DNA of 64,000 nt from Nonlabens sp. YIK11 (GTDB taxonomy: Bacteria > Bacteroidota > Bacteroidia > Flavobacteriales > Flavobacteriaceae). The first letter of the stretch is position 1; the number at the start of each line of letters is the position of its first letter. Below the pieces are notes generated by a model. The model saw nothing but the letters and a program-made list of their open reading frames with translations, had not been told where the DNA came from and ran no database searches. This document shows, one piece after another, positions 47,190-56,836 of this stretch. The position numbers and the translations under genes are program-made. The stretch is taken from the NCBI RefSeq assembly GCF_001413925.1, contig NZ_LBMJ01000001.1, forward strand, positions 868,001 to 932,000, given 5' to 3'.

Positions 47190-47224
47190 ACAAGGATGCC
47201 GGTAGATATTATCGGCATCCTTGT
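47190..47224 (+). terminator. Terminator after maeB
   Basis: ACAAGGATGCCG / CGGCATCCTTGT, 11-base loop, weak T-rich tail. Confidence 0.75.
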
Positions 47225-47235
47225 ATTTATTTTGT

Positions 47236-47243
47236 TACATTTG
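47236..47243 (+). promoter_or_regulatory. Possible -7 element of ruvA-sprA
   Basis: TACATTTG fits TANNTTTG, 23 bases before ruvA. No TTG at the standard spacing. Confidence 0.4.
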
Positions 47244-47266
47244 ATCGATTGCTAATATCCTGTTAA

Positions 47267-47848
47267 ATGATAGCCCAATTGCAAGGCCAGCTGGTCGAGA
47301 AAAATCTTACTGATGTCATTATAGACTGTGCCGGCGTAGGTTATTTTGTAGAGATATCACTTCATACCTATTCTTTAATTCCAGATGGCGACCTTGTCAA
47401 GCTATACACCTATATGCTGGTGCGGGAAGATGCGCACCGACTTTTTGGTTTTATGGAAAAAAGTGAGCGGGAAGTTTTCAAACTGCTCATTTCAGTTTCT
47501 GGTATAGGTGCAAACACGGCGCGTACCATGTTGTCTAGTCTAGATCCATCCCAGATCGCGCAAGCTATCGCAAATGGTGACGTTAGAACCATTCAAAGTG
47601 TCAAGGGAATAGGAGCAAAAACGGCGCAACGTGTCATTCTGGACCTGCGCGACAAAATTCTTCAAGTACTGGAAGATCCACAGATTTCTGTATTGCCAAG
47701 CAATAGAGGCCGCGAAGAGGCGTTATCTGCATTGGAAACCCTAGGTTATCTGCGCAAACAAGCTCAAAAGGTGGTCGACAAGATCCTTTCCAGCAAGCCA
47801 GATGCCAGCACAGAACAACTCATTAAGGAAGCACTTAAACAATTATAG
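47267..47848 (+). CDS. ruvA: Holliday junction DNA helicase RuvA
   Basis: 193 residues. Binds four-way junctions and loads RuvB. Domain I (OB fold; MIAQLQGQLVEKNLTDVIIDCAGVGYFVEI), domain II with two helix-hairpin-helix motifs (LISVSGIGANTARTML and IQSVKGIGAKTAQRVILDLRDK), and the C-terminal RuvB-binding three-helix domain (EEALSALETLGYLRKQAQ). Three bases separate it from the sprA start, a gene order common in this family. Confidence 0.96.
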   Translation: MIAQLQGQLVEKNLTDVIIDCAGVGYFVEISLHTYSLIPDGDLVKLYTYMLVREDAHRLFGFMEKSEREVFKLLISVSGIGANTARTMLSSLDPSQIAQAIANGDVRTIQSVKGIGAKTAQRVILDLRDKILQVLEDPQISVLPSNRGREEALSALETLGYLRKQAQKVVDKILSSKPDASTEQLIKEALKQL

Positions 47849-47851
47849 GAT

Positions 47852-50800
47852 TTGAGATACGTATATATTAACCTGATACGCAAGTATTTATATGTCGTAA
47901 TGTGTTTCATTGTTTTCGCTTTCGCGAAAGCGCAACAACCCACAACCACTCCTGCAGACACCACTGCATCTCAAATACAATTAGGAAGAATCACCTTGCC
48001 AGATCCTCCTAGCATCACCTCGCTGTACATCTATGATGCAGATCTGGATCGTTACATTTTTAACCAGCGTTTTGGAGAATATCGTATCGATTACCCATTC
48101 ACGCTGACTCGCGAGGAATACCAAAAAATCGTGATCAAGGAACAGATGCGCACCTATTTTAGGGAGAAATCAAAACTTCTTGCCGGTAAAACCGAAGCGG
48201 ATAAGGAGAAGCAAAAGAATTTGTTGCCCAATTTCTATGTGGATTCTGATCTTTTTGAGAGCATCTTTGGCGGTACGGAGATCAGTATCATTCCGCAGGG
48301 AAATGTGGCGATCGATCTGGGCGTGCTGTATAACAAGACAGATAACCCTAGCTTTTCTCCTAGAAATAGGCAAAACGTCACTTTTGATTTTAACCAGCGA
48401 ATTAACCTAAGTCTTTCGGGAACCGTTGGAACCCGACTGAATGTGAACGCCAACTACGACACTCAAGGTTCCTTTGATTTCCAGAATCAAATAAAACTGG
48501 ACTACACGCCTACTGAGGATGATATCCTTCAAGGTATCGAGGTAGGTAATGTGAGCATGCCGCTCAATTCCCAGTTGATACGTGGTGCTCAAAGTCTTTT
48601 TGGTGTGAAGGCAGATTTGCAATTCGGTAAAACACGCATCACAACCGTCTTTTCAGAACAGCAATCAGAATCCCGTACGGTACAGGCTGCTGGTGGAGCC
48701 ACCGTCAACGATTTTGACTTTTTCTCACTGGACTATGACGAGAACAGACACTTCTTTTTAGCACATTATTTTAGGGATACCTATGATCAATCGCTGGTCA
48801 ACTATCCTTTCATCAATAACAACATACAAATCACAAGAGCTGAAGTTTGGATCACTAATCGTGGTAATCGTACTGAAGATGTTCGTAACCTCGTGGCGAT
48901 CCAGGATCTTGGAGAATCAGATCCCACCAATATAGGTCTGGACCAGCAGCCACCAGGATTTCTCAATGTTCCTGCAGGTAGTTTTCCTAGCAACGGGAAC
49001 AATGACTTTAACCCTATTGCAATTAATTCTGGCGGTGAGACTGTGCTTAATCGTCAAATAAGAGATATCGCAACTGTAGAGCAAGGTTTTGGAAGTGTGC
49101 AGGTGAATGAAGGCTTTGATTATGTTACTCTTGAAAATGCGCGGCAGCTTAATCCAAATGAATTTAAACTCAACACACAGTTGGGTTACATTTCTTTGAA
49201 CCAGCGATTGAGTAATGACGAAATCGTAGCCGTAGCATTTCAATACACCGTAGGCGGTCAGGTATTTCAAGTAGGTGAATTTGCCAATGATGGTGTCAAC
49301 GCCACAGAAGTCAACCAGAACCCAGCTGCAAATGAGCAAGCGGTAACCAATCAAAACCTAGTTGTCAAATTATTAAAAGGGAATCTCACTAATGTATCAG
49401 AACCTATCTGGGACTTGATGATGAAGAACATCTACAACTTAGGCGGTTCTAGATTATCTCAGGAAGATTTCAAACTCAATATATTTTATCAATTCCCACC
49501 AGAATTAAATTACATCACTCCAGCAGAAGGTACGCTGGCAAATCCTGCAGTGCCACTGCCTGATGATGTGGAAGAGACGACCCTGATACGTGTATTTAAT
49601 CTGGACCGTTTAAACAAGCAAAACGACCCGCAACCAGCAGGTGATGGGTTCTTTGATTATGTGGAAGGACTCACCATTGATTCTGAAACAGGCCGAATCA
49701 TCTTTACCAGCGTAGAACCTTTTGGAGAGTACCTCTTCAATAAGCTGGACAATACCCCAAATGGAGGTCCAGAAGTGTACAACAATCCAGATACGTACAA
49801 TGCTAACCAGGCGAAATATGTCTATAGAGACATGTATCGTACTACCAAGGCACAGGCGCTACAAACGGCTGAAAAAAATAAATACCTAATCAAGGGTGAA
49901 TACAAAGCGACAGGTCAGCAAGGAATTCCCATAGGTGGTTTCAATATACCACGAGGTTCGGTTACGGTGACCGCTGGTGGTCGAACGCTACAAGAAGGTA
50001 TTGATTATACAGTGGATTATGCGCGAGGTAGCGTTATCATTCTCGACCAAGCGCTCTTGAATTCAAATACTCCTATACAGGTTTCTACCGAAAACAATTC
50101 AACCTTTAACCAGCAAACCAAAAGGTTTACGGGTATCAATGTCGAGCATACTTTCAATGAAAACTTTATCGTAGGTGGAACATTTTTGAATCTTAAAGAG
50201 CGACCTATTACCCAAAAGTCCAACTATGGTACGGAGCCTATCAACAATACGATCATAGGTGCCAACTTCCTCTACAATACTGAAGTTCCGTTTTTGACAA
50301 GGTTGGCCAATAAGTTACCCAATATTGATACGGATGTCATCTCCAATTTATCTGTTAGAGGTGAAGCCGCGTATTTATTTCCGGGATCACCAGACAGTGA
50401 TAATTTTGATGGTAGAGCCGCAGCCTATGTGGATGATTTTGAAGGTTCACAAACATCCATAAATATCTTATCTCCATTAGCTTGGAACCTAGCGAGTACA
50501 CCAGTAGCTTTTGAAGGAGCAGGATCACCTTCCAACCCGTTAGCTTACAATTATTCTCGCGGTCGACTGGCTTGGTATACTATTGACCCTATATTTTATG
50601 GTAATCAACGTCCCGATGAGATAACCGATGCAGATGTTTCTGACTACCGTACAAGGCGCGTGTTTATAGATGAGATTTTCCCACAGGTGGATATTCAGCA
50701 AGGACAGACCCAAGTGATCAACACCTTGGACTTATCCTTCTATCCAGACGAACGAGGATCCTACAATTACAATCCTGCAGCAGCTGGAACCGATATTCTT

Positions 50801-53800
50801 CCTAACCCAGCAGACAGTTGGGGTGGAATCACACGCAGTTTCTTAAGTACAGATTTTGAGGCTACTAATGTGGAGTACATCCAGTTCTGGGTCATGGATC
50901 CATTCATGTATGATCAAACAAATGATGGTGGAACGATCTCCATCAACTTGGGAAGTATCTCTGAAGATATTTTAAAGGATAACCGCAAGCAATATGAAAA
51001 CGGGTTGCCAGAAGATGGCGGCACCGATTTGACGGTTTCAACCGCTTTTGGAAAAGTTCCCTTGAACCAATCACTGATTTATGCTTTTGATACGGAAGGT
51101 CAGGAACGTATCAATCAAGATATAGGTCTCGATGGATTTAGCGATGCCGAAGAAATTGCAAATTTCCCTCAATTTGGTCCAGATCCTGCGGCAGACAATT
51201 ATGAATATTTCATAGCTGCAGATGGAAATATCCTGGAGCGCTACAAACGATACAATAATACTGAAGGAAACTCACCTACAGATGTCACCCAAACAGATCG
51301 TGGATCTACCACTCAACCAGATGTGGAAGACATCAACCGTGACAACACGATGAATACCATCGACAGTTATTTTGAGTACGAGATCGAGATCGCACCAGGC
51401 AGAATGCAAGTAGGTACTAATCCTTATGTCTCAGACTCCAGACTTGTCACTTCAACCTTGCCTAACGGTTCTACAATCGATACTAGATGGGTTCAATTTA
51501 GAGTGCCATTAAATGATCCTACTCGTGAGTCCATTGGAGAAATTGCAGATTTCAGGGCGATTCGATTTATGAGAATGTACCTGTCAGACTTTGAGGTGGA
51601 TACTTTCTTGAGGTTTGGTGCGATGGATTTAGTTCGTGGTGATTATCGTAGATACACGGCTTCACTCGACCCTAATGATCCTAACGTTGATAATGATCAG
51701 ACCTCGTTTGAGGTTCAAGCCGTCAACATTGAGAATAACGATAGAAGAGAACCTATTCCTTATGTATTGCCTCCAGGTGTGATCAGGGAAGAACTGAGAA
51801 CTCAAAACCAAAATATTCGTCAGAATGAGCAGTCGCTAGCTCTTTTAGTGGAAGATCTAGAAGCTTTTGATAGAAGAGCCGTTTTCAAGAACATTAGAAT
51901 TGACATGAGGCAGTACGAAAATCTTGAGATGTTTGTACATGCAGAATCTATGGTGGACAAGCAGCCGCTTCTTGATGGTGAACTGGAAGCCTTTATACGT
52001 ATAGGTGTTGACTTTACTGAAAATTACTACGAGATACGATTACCCTTAACGCCTACACCATTCAATAGTACTAGTCCAGAAGAAATCTGGCCTGCCGCAA
52101 ATCGATTTGACATAGATCTTTCATTATTACAGGAGATTAAGTCCAGAGTATTGAGTGATCCTGCTTTGATCAATAGTGAAGTAAACTTTTTTAATCAGGC
52201 AGATCTTGATCCAGATTCAGCAGGTGAACCCAACCAGCAGATCTATGGTATCAAAGGAAACCCTAATTATGGAGATGTGCGAGCGGTCATGTTGGGTGTA
52301 CGAAATAATGTCAAAAGCTCCATTAGTGGTGAGGTGTGGTTTAATGAATTGCGCCTTTCTGGACTTCAAAATCAAGGAGGTTATGCGGCCATTCTCAATC
52401 TGGATGCAAACATGGCAGATTTTGCCACGGTCAGTGCCAACGGTAGACGCAGTACCATTGGTTTTGGATCCATTGAACAAGGTCCCAATGAGCGCAGTCG
52501 TGAAGATGTGACCCAGTATGATGTCACTACAAGTCTAAGTCTAGGACAGTTGTTCCCGCAAAAATGGGGATTGAACTTGCCGTTCTCCTATCGCATAGAA
52601 GAAGAAACGGTGACACCTCAATTTGATCCTCAGTTTGAAGATATTGAGTTGGATACAAGACTGGCAAATGCTACCAGCGACCAGGAACGTGAGGCGATTA
52701 GAAATCAGTCAGAAGATTATACAAAGAGACAGAGCGTTAACCTTATAGGTGTTAGTAAGGCCAGAACAGGCGACAGCAAGCCTATGCCTTATGATATAGA
52801 AAACTTTGTGTTCTCTGGATCATACAATCAGACTGACCAGCGCAATTTTGAAATCGAAGAGTTCAAGGATCAATCCGTGAACGTGAATGCTACCTATAAT
52901 TATGCATTTCCAGAGTTGAAATTTGAACCGCTCGTTAAGGCAGACACTACATTCTCAGGTGATTATTTCAAATTCCTCAGGGATTTCAACGTCAATCTGT
53001 TGCCTAATGTGTTTACTGCCAGCGGTACTGTACGTCGTCAATTCAACACACAAACCTTTAGGGATTTACAGCTGGATACCAACCCAGTAGATCTGGATGG
53101 TGATGGTATCCCAGATGCGCAAAATATTGCTCTGGCACCATTGACCAATCGTAATTTTACACTGGCCAATCAATATGCCATCACTTGGGACCTTACCAAC
53201 TCCTTGAACTTGAACCTGACAGCTAACAACGACCGCATCATACGCAGTTACATCAATACAGAGGACAACACCATTGACGAGAGCTACACATTGTGGACTA
53301 ATTTCTTGGATGAAGGTATACCAGACTCGCACACCAGACAGTTTAGAGCGACTTATGAGGTGCCGTTCGAGAAGTTTCCTTTTCTCGCTTTCGCGAAAGC
53401 GACATACACCTACACAGCAGATTTCAACTGGCAGCGTAACTCACAACAATTTGCACAGCTAGACGGCATTCCCAACTTAGGAAACAGTGTCCAAAACGCC
53501 AATACGCACCGTATCAATGGTAATTTGGATTTGGGTAAATTGTATTCCTACGTAGGACTGGAGAAGAAGAAATTTGGCGCTGCGGCGCGTAAAGAAGCAC
53601 AACAACGCACGGCAAGTAGATCGCGCAATCGACTGCCTACAGCCAGACAGGAAAAAGGTGAAGAGCAAGAAAAAACTGAAGAAATAAAAATTCCAAAGAA
53701 GAATTTTGCCAACCAGGCTTACAACACGCTGATAGGGATCGCAACATCTGTAAAACGAGCGACCATTAATTATGAAGAAGGTAACGGTATTTTCTTGCCA

Positions 53801-55093
53801 GGATATACACCTAGCGTTGGATTTATTGGGACCTTAAGACCTAGTACAGGATTTACTTTTGGTAGTCAAGCCGAAATTAGGGATCTCGCCGCTAGACGTG
53901 GATGGTTGACGTTGTACCAAGACTTCAACGAGCAATATGCAGAAATCGAGCGACGTAAACTGAACGTGAACTTTAGTGTGGATTTGTTGCCAGACCTTAA
54001 GATCGACATCGTTTCCAACAGACAGTATCAAGAGACTTTTAATGAAAATTATAGGGTAGATCCAGATGATCTGACGTATCAATCGTTAACGCCGCAAACC
54101 TTTGGTAACTTCAGTATTTCAACACTTATGTTAGGTACGGCTTTTTCTAAAAGTAGTATCGAGGATTCCCAGACTTTTGACCAGTTTAGAGACAATAGAT
54201 TGCAGGTGGCAAACAGGCTTGCAAGAGAATTTTATGGGACTGATAATTTCTCACGTGATGACGATGGTTTCCCTAACGGGTTTAGCCGCAATAGTCAAAA
54301 CGTATTGTTGCCATCATTTTTAGCAGCCTACGAAGGTCGTGATGTCAACGACCAAGATGATAATGCCTTTAAGGATATACCATTGCCTAACTGGGATATC
54401 AAGTACACAGGTCTCATGAAGTTGGCCTGGTTTAGAAAAACATTCAAGCGCTTTAGCCTACAACATGGTTACCGTTCTGATTATACCATCAACAGGTTCC
54501 AGACTAATTTGAATTTTTCTGCAGGAAACGGTGGTTTAGAATATGAGCAGCAAAACCAGCAGGTATTGAATCAAAACGGAGATTATAAGCCTGCCAATTT
54601 GTATTACAACATCAATTTAACCGAAGCTTTTAGCCCGTTGATCAAGGTAGATTTTGAAATGAGAAACTCGCTGTCCATAGCAGCCGAGTGGAGAAAGGAT
54701 AGAGCGATATCCTTGAGCTTTGATAACAACCTATTGACTGAGATAAGCGGTAATGAGCTTGTTCTGGGTGTAGGATACCGTATTAAAGACGTTCCTTTTA
54801 GAACGAGTGTAGGTGGTCGCAGCAGGGTTATCAAAAGCGATCTTAACTTAAGGCTGGATGGATCGGTTAGGGATAATATCACTATCATAAGATATCTGGA
54901 TCTGGAAAACAGTCAAGCAACAGCTGGACAAACCATTTATGGTGCTAAATTCACGGCAGAGTATGCCTTTAGTAGAGCATTTCAAGCGCTCTTTTACTAT
55001 GATCATACGTTTTCTGAATTTGCTATTTCTACAGCATTCCCGCAAACCACCATTAGAAGTGGTATCACCCTACAATATACTTTTGGGAATTAA
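47852..55093 (+). CDS. sprA: SprA, type IX secretion translocon / gliding motility protein
   Basis: 2413 residues, the very large outer-membrane beta-barrel that forms the export channel of the type IX secretion system and is needed for gliding in flavobacteria. Signal peptide YVVMCFIVFAFAKAQ ending in an AxA site. The mature protein is rich in beta-strand, Asn, Asp and Gln, as expected for a 36-strand barrel with long surface loops, and ends on an aromatic-rich strand (IRSGITLQYTFGN). The start is a TTG (47852), 3 bases after the ruvA stop; no in-frame ATG leaves a proper signal peptide, so coupling to ruvA is likely. It contains two palindrome copies (47917 and 53386). The GH16 protein at 7.7 kb is a predicted client. 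Confidence 0.95.
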   Translation: MRYVYINLIRKYLYVVMCFIVFAFAKAQQPTTTPADTTASQIQLGRITLPDPPSITSLYIYDADLDRYIFNQRFGEYRIDYPFTLTREEYQKIVIKEQMRTYFREKSKLLAGKTEADKEKQKNLLPNFYVDSDLFESIFGGTEISIIPQGNVAIDLGVLYNKTDNPSFSPRNRQNVTFDFNQRINLSLSGTVGTRLNVNANYDTQGSFDFQNQIKLDYTPTEDDILQGIEVGNVSMPLNSQLIRGAQSLFGVKADLQFGKTRITTVFSEQQSESRTVQAAGGATVNDFDFFSLDYDENRHFFLAHYFRDTYDQSLVNYPFINNNIQITRAEVWITNRGNRTEDVRNLVAIQDLGESDPTNIGLDQQPPGFLNVPAGSFPSNGNNDFNPIAINSGGETVLNRQIRDIATVEQGFGSVQVNEGFDYVTLENARQLNPNEFKLNTQLGYISLNQRLSNDEIVAVAFQYTVGGQVFQVGEFANDGVNATEVNQNPAANEQAVTNQNLVVKLLKGNLTNVSEPIWDLMMKNIYNLGGSRLSQEDFKLNIFYQFPPELNYITPAEGTLANPAVPLPDDVEETTLIRVFNLDRLNKQNDPQPAGDGFFDYVEGLTIDSETGRIIFTSVEPFGEYLFNKLDNTPNGGPEVYNNPDTYNANQAKYVYRDMYRTTKAQALQTAEKNKYLIKGEYKATGQQGIPIGGFNIPRGSVTVTAGGRTLQEGIDYTVDYARGSVIILDQALLNSNTPIQVSTENNSTFNQQTKRFTGINVEHTFNENFIVGGTFLNLKERPITQKSNYGTEPINNTIIGANFLYNTEVPFLTRLANKLPNIDTDVISNLSVRGEAAYLFPGSPDSDNFDGRAAAYVDDFEGSQTSINILSPLAWNLASTPVAFEGAGSPSNPLAYNYSRGRLAWYTIDPIFYGNQRPDEITDADVSDYRTRRVFIDEIFPQVDIQQGQTQVINTLDLSFYPDERGSYNYNPAAAGTDILPNPADSWGGITRSFLSTDFEATNVEYIQFWVMDPFMYDQTNDGGTISINLGSISEDILKDNRKQYENGLPEDGGTDLTVSTAFGKVPLNQSLIYAFDTEGQERINQDIGLDGFSDAEEIANFPQFGPDPAADNYEYFIAADGNILERYKRYNNTEGNSPTDVTQTDRGSTTQPDVEDINRDNTMNTIDSYFEYEIEIAPGRMQVGTNPYVSDSRLVTSTLPNGSTIDTRWVQFRVPLNDPTRESIGEIADFRAIRFMRMYLSDFEVDTFLRFGAMDLVRGDYRRYTASLDPNDPNVDNDQTSFEVQAVNIENNDRREPIPYVLPPGVIREELRTQNQNIRQNEQSLALLVEDLEAFDRRAVFKNIRIDMRQYENLEMFVHAESMVDKQPLLDGELEAFIRIGVDFTENYYEIRLPLTPTPFNSTSPEEIWPAANRFDIDLSLLQEIKSRVLSDPALINSEVNFFNQADLDPDSAGEPNQQIYGIKGNPNYGDVRAVMLGVRNNVKSSISGEVWFNELRLSGLQNQGGYAAILNLDANMADFATVSANGRRSTIGFGSIEQGPNERSREDVTQYDVTTSLSLGQLFPQKWGLNLPFSYRIEEETVTPQFDPQFEDIELDTRLANATSDQEREAIRNQSEDYTKRQSVNLIGVSKARTGDSKPMPYDIENFVFSGSYNQTDQRNFEIEEFKDQSVNVNATYNYAFPELKFEPLVKADTTFSGDYFKFLRDFNVNLLPNVFTASGTVRRQFNTQTFRDLQLDTNPVDLDGDGIPDAQNIALAPLTNRNFTLANQYAITWDLTNSLNLNLTANNDRIIRSYINTEDNTIDESYTLWTNFLDEGIPDSHTRQFRATYEVPFEKFPFLAFAKATYTYTADFNWQRNSQQFAQLDGIPNLGNSVQNANTHRINGNLDLGKLYSYVGLEKKKFGAAARKEAQQRTASRSRNRLPTARQEKGEEQEKTEEIKIPKKNFANQAYNTLIGIATSVKRATINYEEGNGIFLPGYTPSVGFIGTLRPSTGFTFGSQAEIRDLAARRGWLTLYQDFNEQYAEIERRKLNVNFSVDLLPDLKIDIVSNRQYQETFNENYRVDPDDLTYQSLTPQTFGNFSISTLMLGTAFSKSSIEDSQTFDQFRDNRLQVANRLAREFYGTDNFSRDDDGFPNGFSRNSQNVLLPSFLAAYEGRDVNDQDDNAFKDIPLPNWDIKYTGLMKLAWFRKTFKRFSLQHGYRSDYTINRFQTNLNFSAGNGGLEYEQQNQQVLNQNGDYKPANLYYNINLTEAFSPLIKVDFEMRNSLSIAAEWRKDRAISLSFDNNLLTEISGNELVLGVGYRIKDVPFRTSVGGRSRVIKSDLNLRLDGSVRDNITIIRYLDLENSQATAGQTIYGAKFTAEYAFSRAFQALFYYDHTFSEFAISTAFPQTTIRSGITLQYTFGN
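47917..47932. repeat. Dispersed palindrome copy, coding (in signal peptide)
   Basis: Exact CGCTTTCGCGAAAGCG in the sprA signal-peptide region, read as F-AFAKA-Q, so it supplies the AKA residues before the cleavage site. Confidence 0.9.
53386..53401. repeat. Dispersed palindrome copy, coding
   Basis: Exact CGCTTTCGCGAAAGCG in sprA, read as L-AFAKA-T in a predicted barrel strand. Confidence 0.9.
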
Positions 55094-55126
55094 GAGGCAC
55101 AGCGCCTAAATAACGTTATACTTTTT

Positions 55127-55134
55127 TACTTTTG
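55127..55134 (+). promoter_or_regulatory. Possible -7 element of gcvH
   Basis: TACTTTTG fits TANNTTTG; it overlaps a TTG at 55132 that would otherwise extend gcvH and so supports the ATG at 55153. Confidence 0.45.
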
Positions 55135-55152
55135 TCCCTTACAAATTATACT

Positions 55153-55530
55153 ATGAATATTCCAGCAGAATTAAAATACACAAAGGATCACGAGTGGGTC
55201 AAAATAGATGGTGATATCGCAACTGTAGGTATTACGGACTTCGCTCAAGGCGAGTTGGGTGATATCGTCTATGTAGAGGTAGAAACTATAGATGAAACTC
55301 TTGAACAAGAAGAAGTATTTGGTACGGTAGAAGCCGTAAAAACTGTTTCTGATCTATTCTTGCCGCTGTCTGGTGAAATTCTGGAATTCAATGAGAAACT
55401 AGAAGATGAACCAGAATTGGTGAATTCTGATCCCTATGGAGATGGCTGGATGATCAAAATGAAAATTTCAGATGATTCCCAACTGTCTAGTTTGCTAAGC
55501 GCAGACGCGTATAAGGAATTAGTAGGGTAG
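55153..55530 (+). CDS. gcvH: Glycine cleavage system H protein
   Basis: 125 residues, the lipoyl carrier that shuttles the aminomethyl group between the P, T and L proteins of glycine cleavage. Lipoylated lysine in the conserved [19 protein letters not shown] block; N-terminal [20 protein letters not shown] and C-terminal [14 protein letters not shown] are typical. The start at 55153 gives the usual N-terminus; the upstream TTG at 55132 lies in the promoter box. The VanZ-like gene begins on the next base after its stop. Confidence 0.96.
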   Translation: MNIPAELKYTKDHEWVKIDGDIATVGITDFAQGELGDIVYVEVETIDETLEQEEVFGTVEAVKTVSDLFLPLSGEILEFNEKLEDEPELVNSDPYGDGWMIKMKISDDSQLSSLLSADAYKELVG

Positions 55531-55944
55531 ATGCAAAAGCTTCTCTACTGGATAGCACCATTCTATACGGCGTTGATTGCCTACGGTTCTCTGTCCAGTA
55601 GTACGGTTCCTTCCATTGATGTTAAAAATATTGATAAAGCGTATCATGCTGGCGCCTATTTTTTGATGATGGTAGTGTGGTATTTGTTTTTTTACCATCG
55701 ATATTTAGAGCGTCAGGTTCATTTTGAATACAATCTGGGTATGATTCTCTCTCAATGGTCACGAACGATTGCTGTGGCAGCTTCTATTTTTTCGTTAGTC
55801 ATAGGCGGTTTTTTAGAGCTGGGTCAAGGATTTATTTCGCAAAATAGAACAATGGACGGCTATGATATGCTGGCAAATGGGACTGGCATTATAATTGCAG
55901 TTTTAGTTTTGTGGCTTATATCTTCAATGAGGAGTCCTAGATAA
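55531..55944 (+). CDS. VanZ-like family membrane protein
   Basis: 137 residues, four hydrophobic segments. VanZ-family features: a short loop with DKAYHAGAYFLMMVVWY (the conserved D-x-x-H/F-x-x-xY/F), then GGFLELGQGFISQNRTMDGYDMLANGTGI with the typical E-x-x-Q and D-x-x-x-N pattern. Function of most members unknown; the namesake gives low-level teicoplanin resistance, which should not be assumed here. The ATG directly follows the gcvH stop, so the two are coupled. Confidence 0.85.
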   Translation: MQKLLYWIAPFYTALIAYGSLSSSTVPSIDVKNIDKAYHAGAYFLMMVVWYLFFYHRYLERQVHFEYNLGMILSQWSRTIAVAASIFSLVIGGFLELGQGFISQNRTMDGYDMLANGTGIIIAVLVLWLISSMRSPR

Positions 55945-56005
55945 AGCTTCATTTGCTTTTATTTGAATTAGTATTTATATATTTTTAGCCTTTAATTAAT
56001 CCATC

Positions 56006-56734
56006 ATGGAAGTAAAAAAATCAGAAAACGCAGACTTGCGTAAAAACATTACCATCTATGCCCTGATGGGGCTAGCATTTATGTTATTGCTCTCATGGCA
56101 AGGACTAGAATACGAATCTAAGCAGGTAGACGTAGAAGAAATCTATGATGAGCCTATGGTAATGGAAGAAGTGGAAGATATCCCTATCACACAGATGTTG
56201 GATACGCCGCCACCGCCGCCACCACCGCCACCAGCACCTGAAATAATCGAGGTCGTTGAGGATGAAGTTGAAATTGAAGAAGTTGAAATTCAAGATACTG
56301 AAACTGACGAGCAAGAGGAAATTGTAGAAGTTGAAGAGGTAGCTGAAGAAGTTGGTGTTGTAGAAGAAATTGCTGACGTACCATTTGCAATCATTGAAAA
56401 CGTACCTGTTTATCCTGGTTGTGAAAATGAGAAAAACAATGCAGACCGTAAAAAGTGTATGCAGGAGAAGATCACACGTTTTGTGAGAAAAGAATTCGAT
56501 ACGGGTATTGCAAACGAAGTAGGTCTTTCTGGAAAGCAAACGATAAGTGTTCAATTTAAAATCGACAAAAGCGGTAAAGTGGTTAACATCGTTTCTAGAG
56601 CAAAAGATCCTAAGCTACAAACTGAAGCTGCCCGAGTCATTAATAAATTACCTACAATGACACCAGGTAAACAAAGAGGTAAACCAGTAGGTGTTATTTA
56701 TGGACTTCCTATCATTTTTGAGGTTCAAGACTAA
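56006..56734 (+). CDS. TonB-like energy transducer
   Basis: 242 residues. One membrane helix near the N-terminus (ITIYALMGLAFMLLLSWQG), a proline tract (TPPPPPPPPPAPEI, near residue 70), a long acidic Glu/Val-rich stretch (about 80-125), and a C-terminal TonB-type domain (about 130-242): VPVYPGC, KKCMQEKI, ISVQFKIDKSGKVVNI, INKLPTMTPGKQRGKPVGV. The paired cysteines in the PGC...KC motif are usual in Bacteroidota TonB proteins. It would span the periplasm and drive outer-membrane transport. The next gene is a paralogue. Confidence 0.88.
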   Translation: MEVKKSENADLRKNITIYALMGLAFMLLLSWQGLEYESKQVDVEEIYDEPMVMEEVEDIPITQMLDTPPPPPPPPPAPEIIEVVEDEVEIEEVEIQDTETDEQEEIVEVEEVAEEVGVVEEIADVPFAIIENVPVYPGCENEKNNADRKKCMQEKITRFVRKEFDTGIANEVGLSGKQTISVQFKIDKSGKVVNIVSRAKDPKLQTEAARVINKLPTMTPGKQRGKPVGVIYGLPIIFEVQD

Positions 56735-56753
56735 GAATCTTTAAAGAATTAAC

Positions 56754-56789
56754 AAAAATCCGCTTCATGTTTATGGAGCGGATTTTTTT
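56754..56789 (+). terminator. Terminator between the two TonB-like genes
   Basis: AAAAATCCGCTTCAT / ATGGAGCGGATTTTT with T-run. The second TonB gene therefore has its own transcription start or depends on read-through. Confidence 0.85.
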
Positions 56790-56836
56790 ATGGTATGTTT
56801 CTTGAAGATGGTTTTAAATAACATAAAACCATTATT

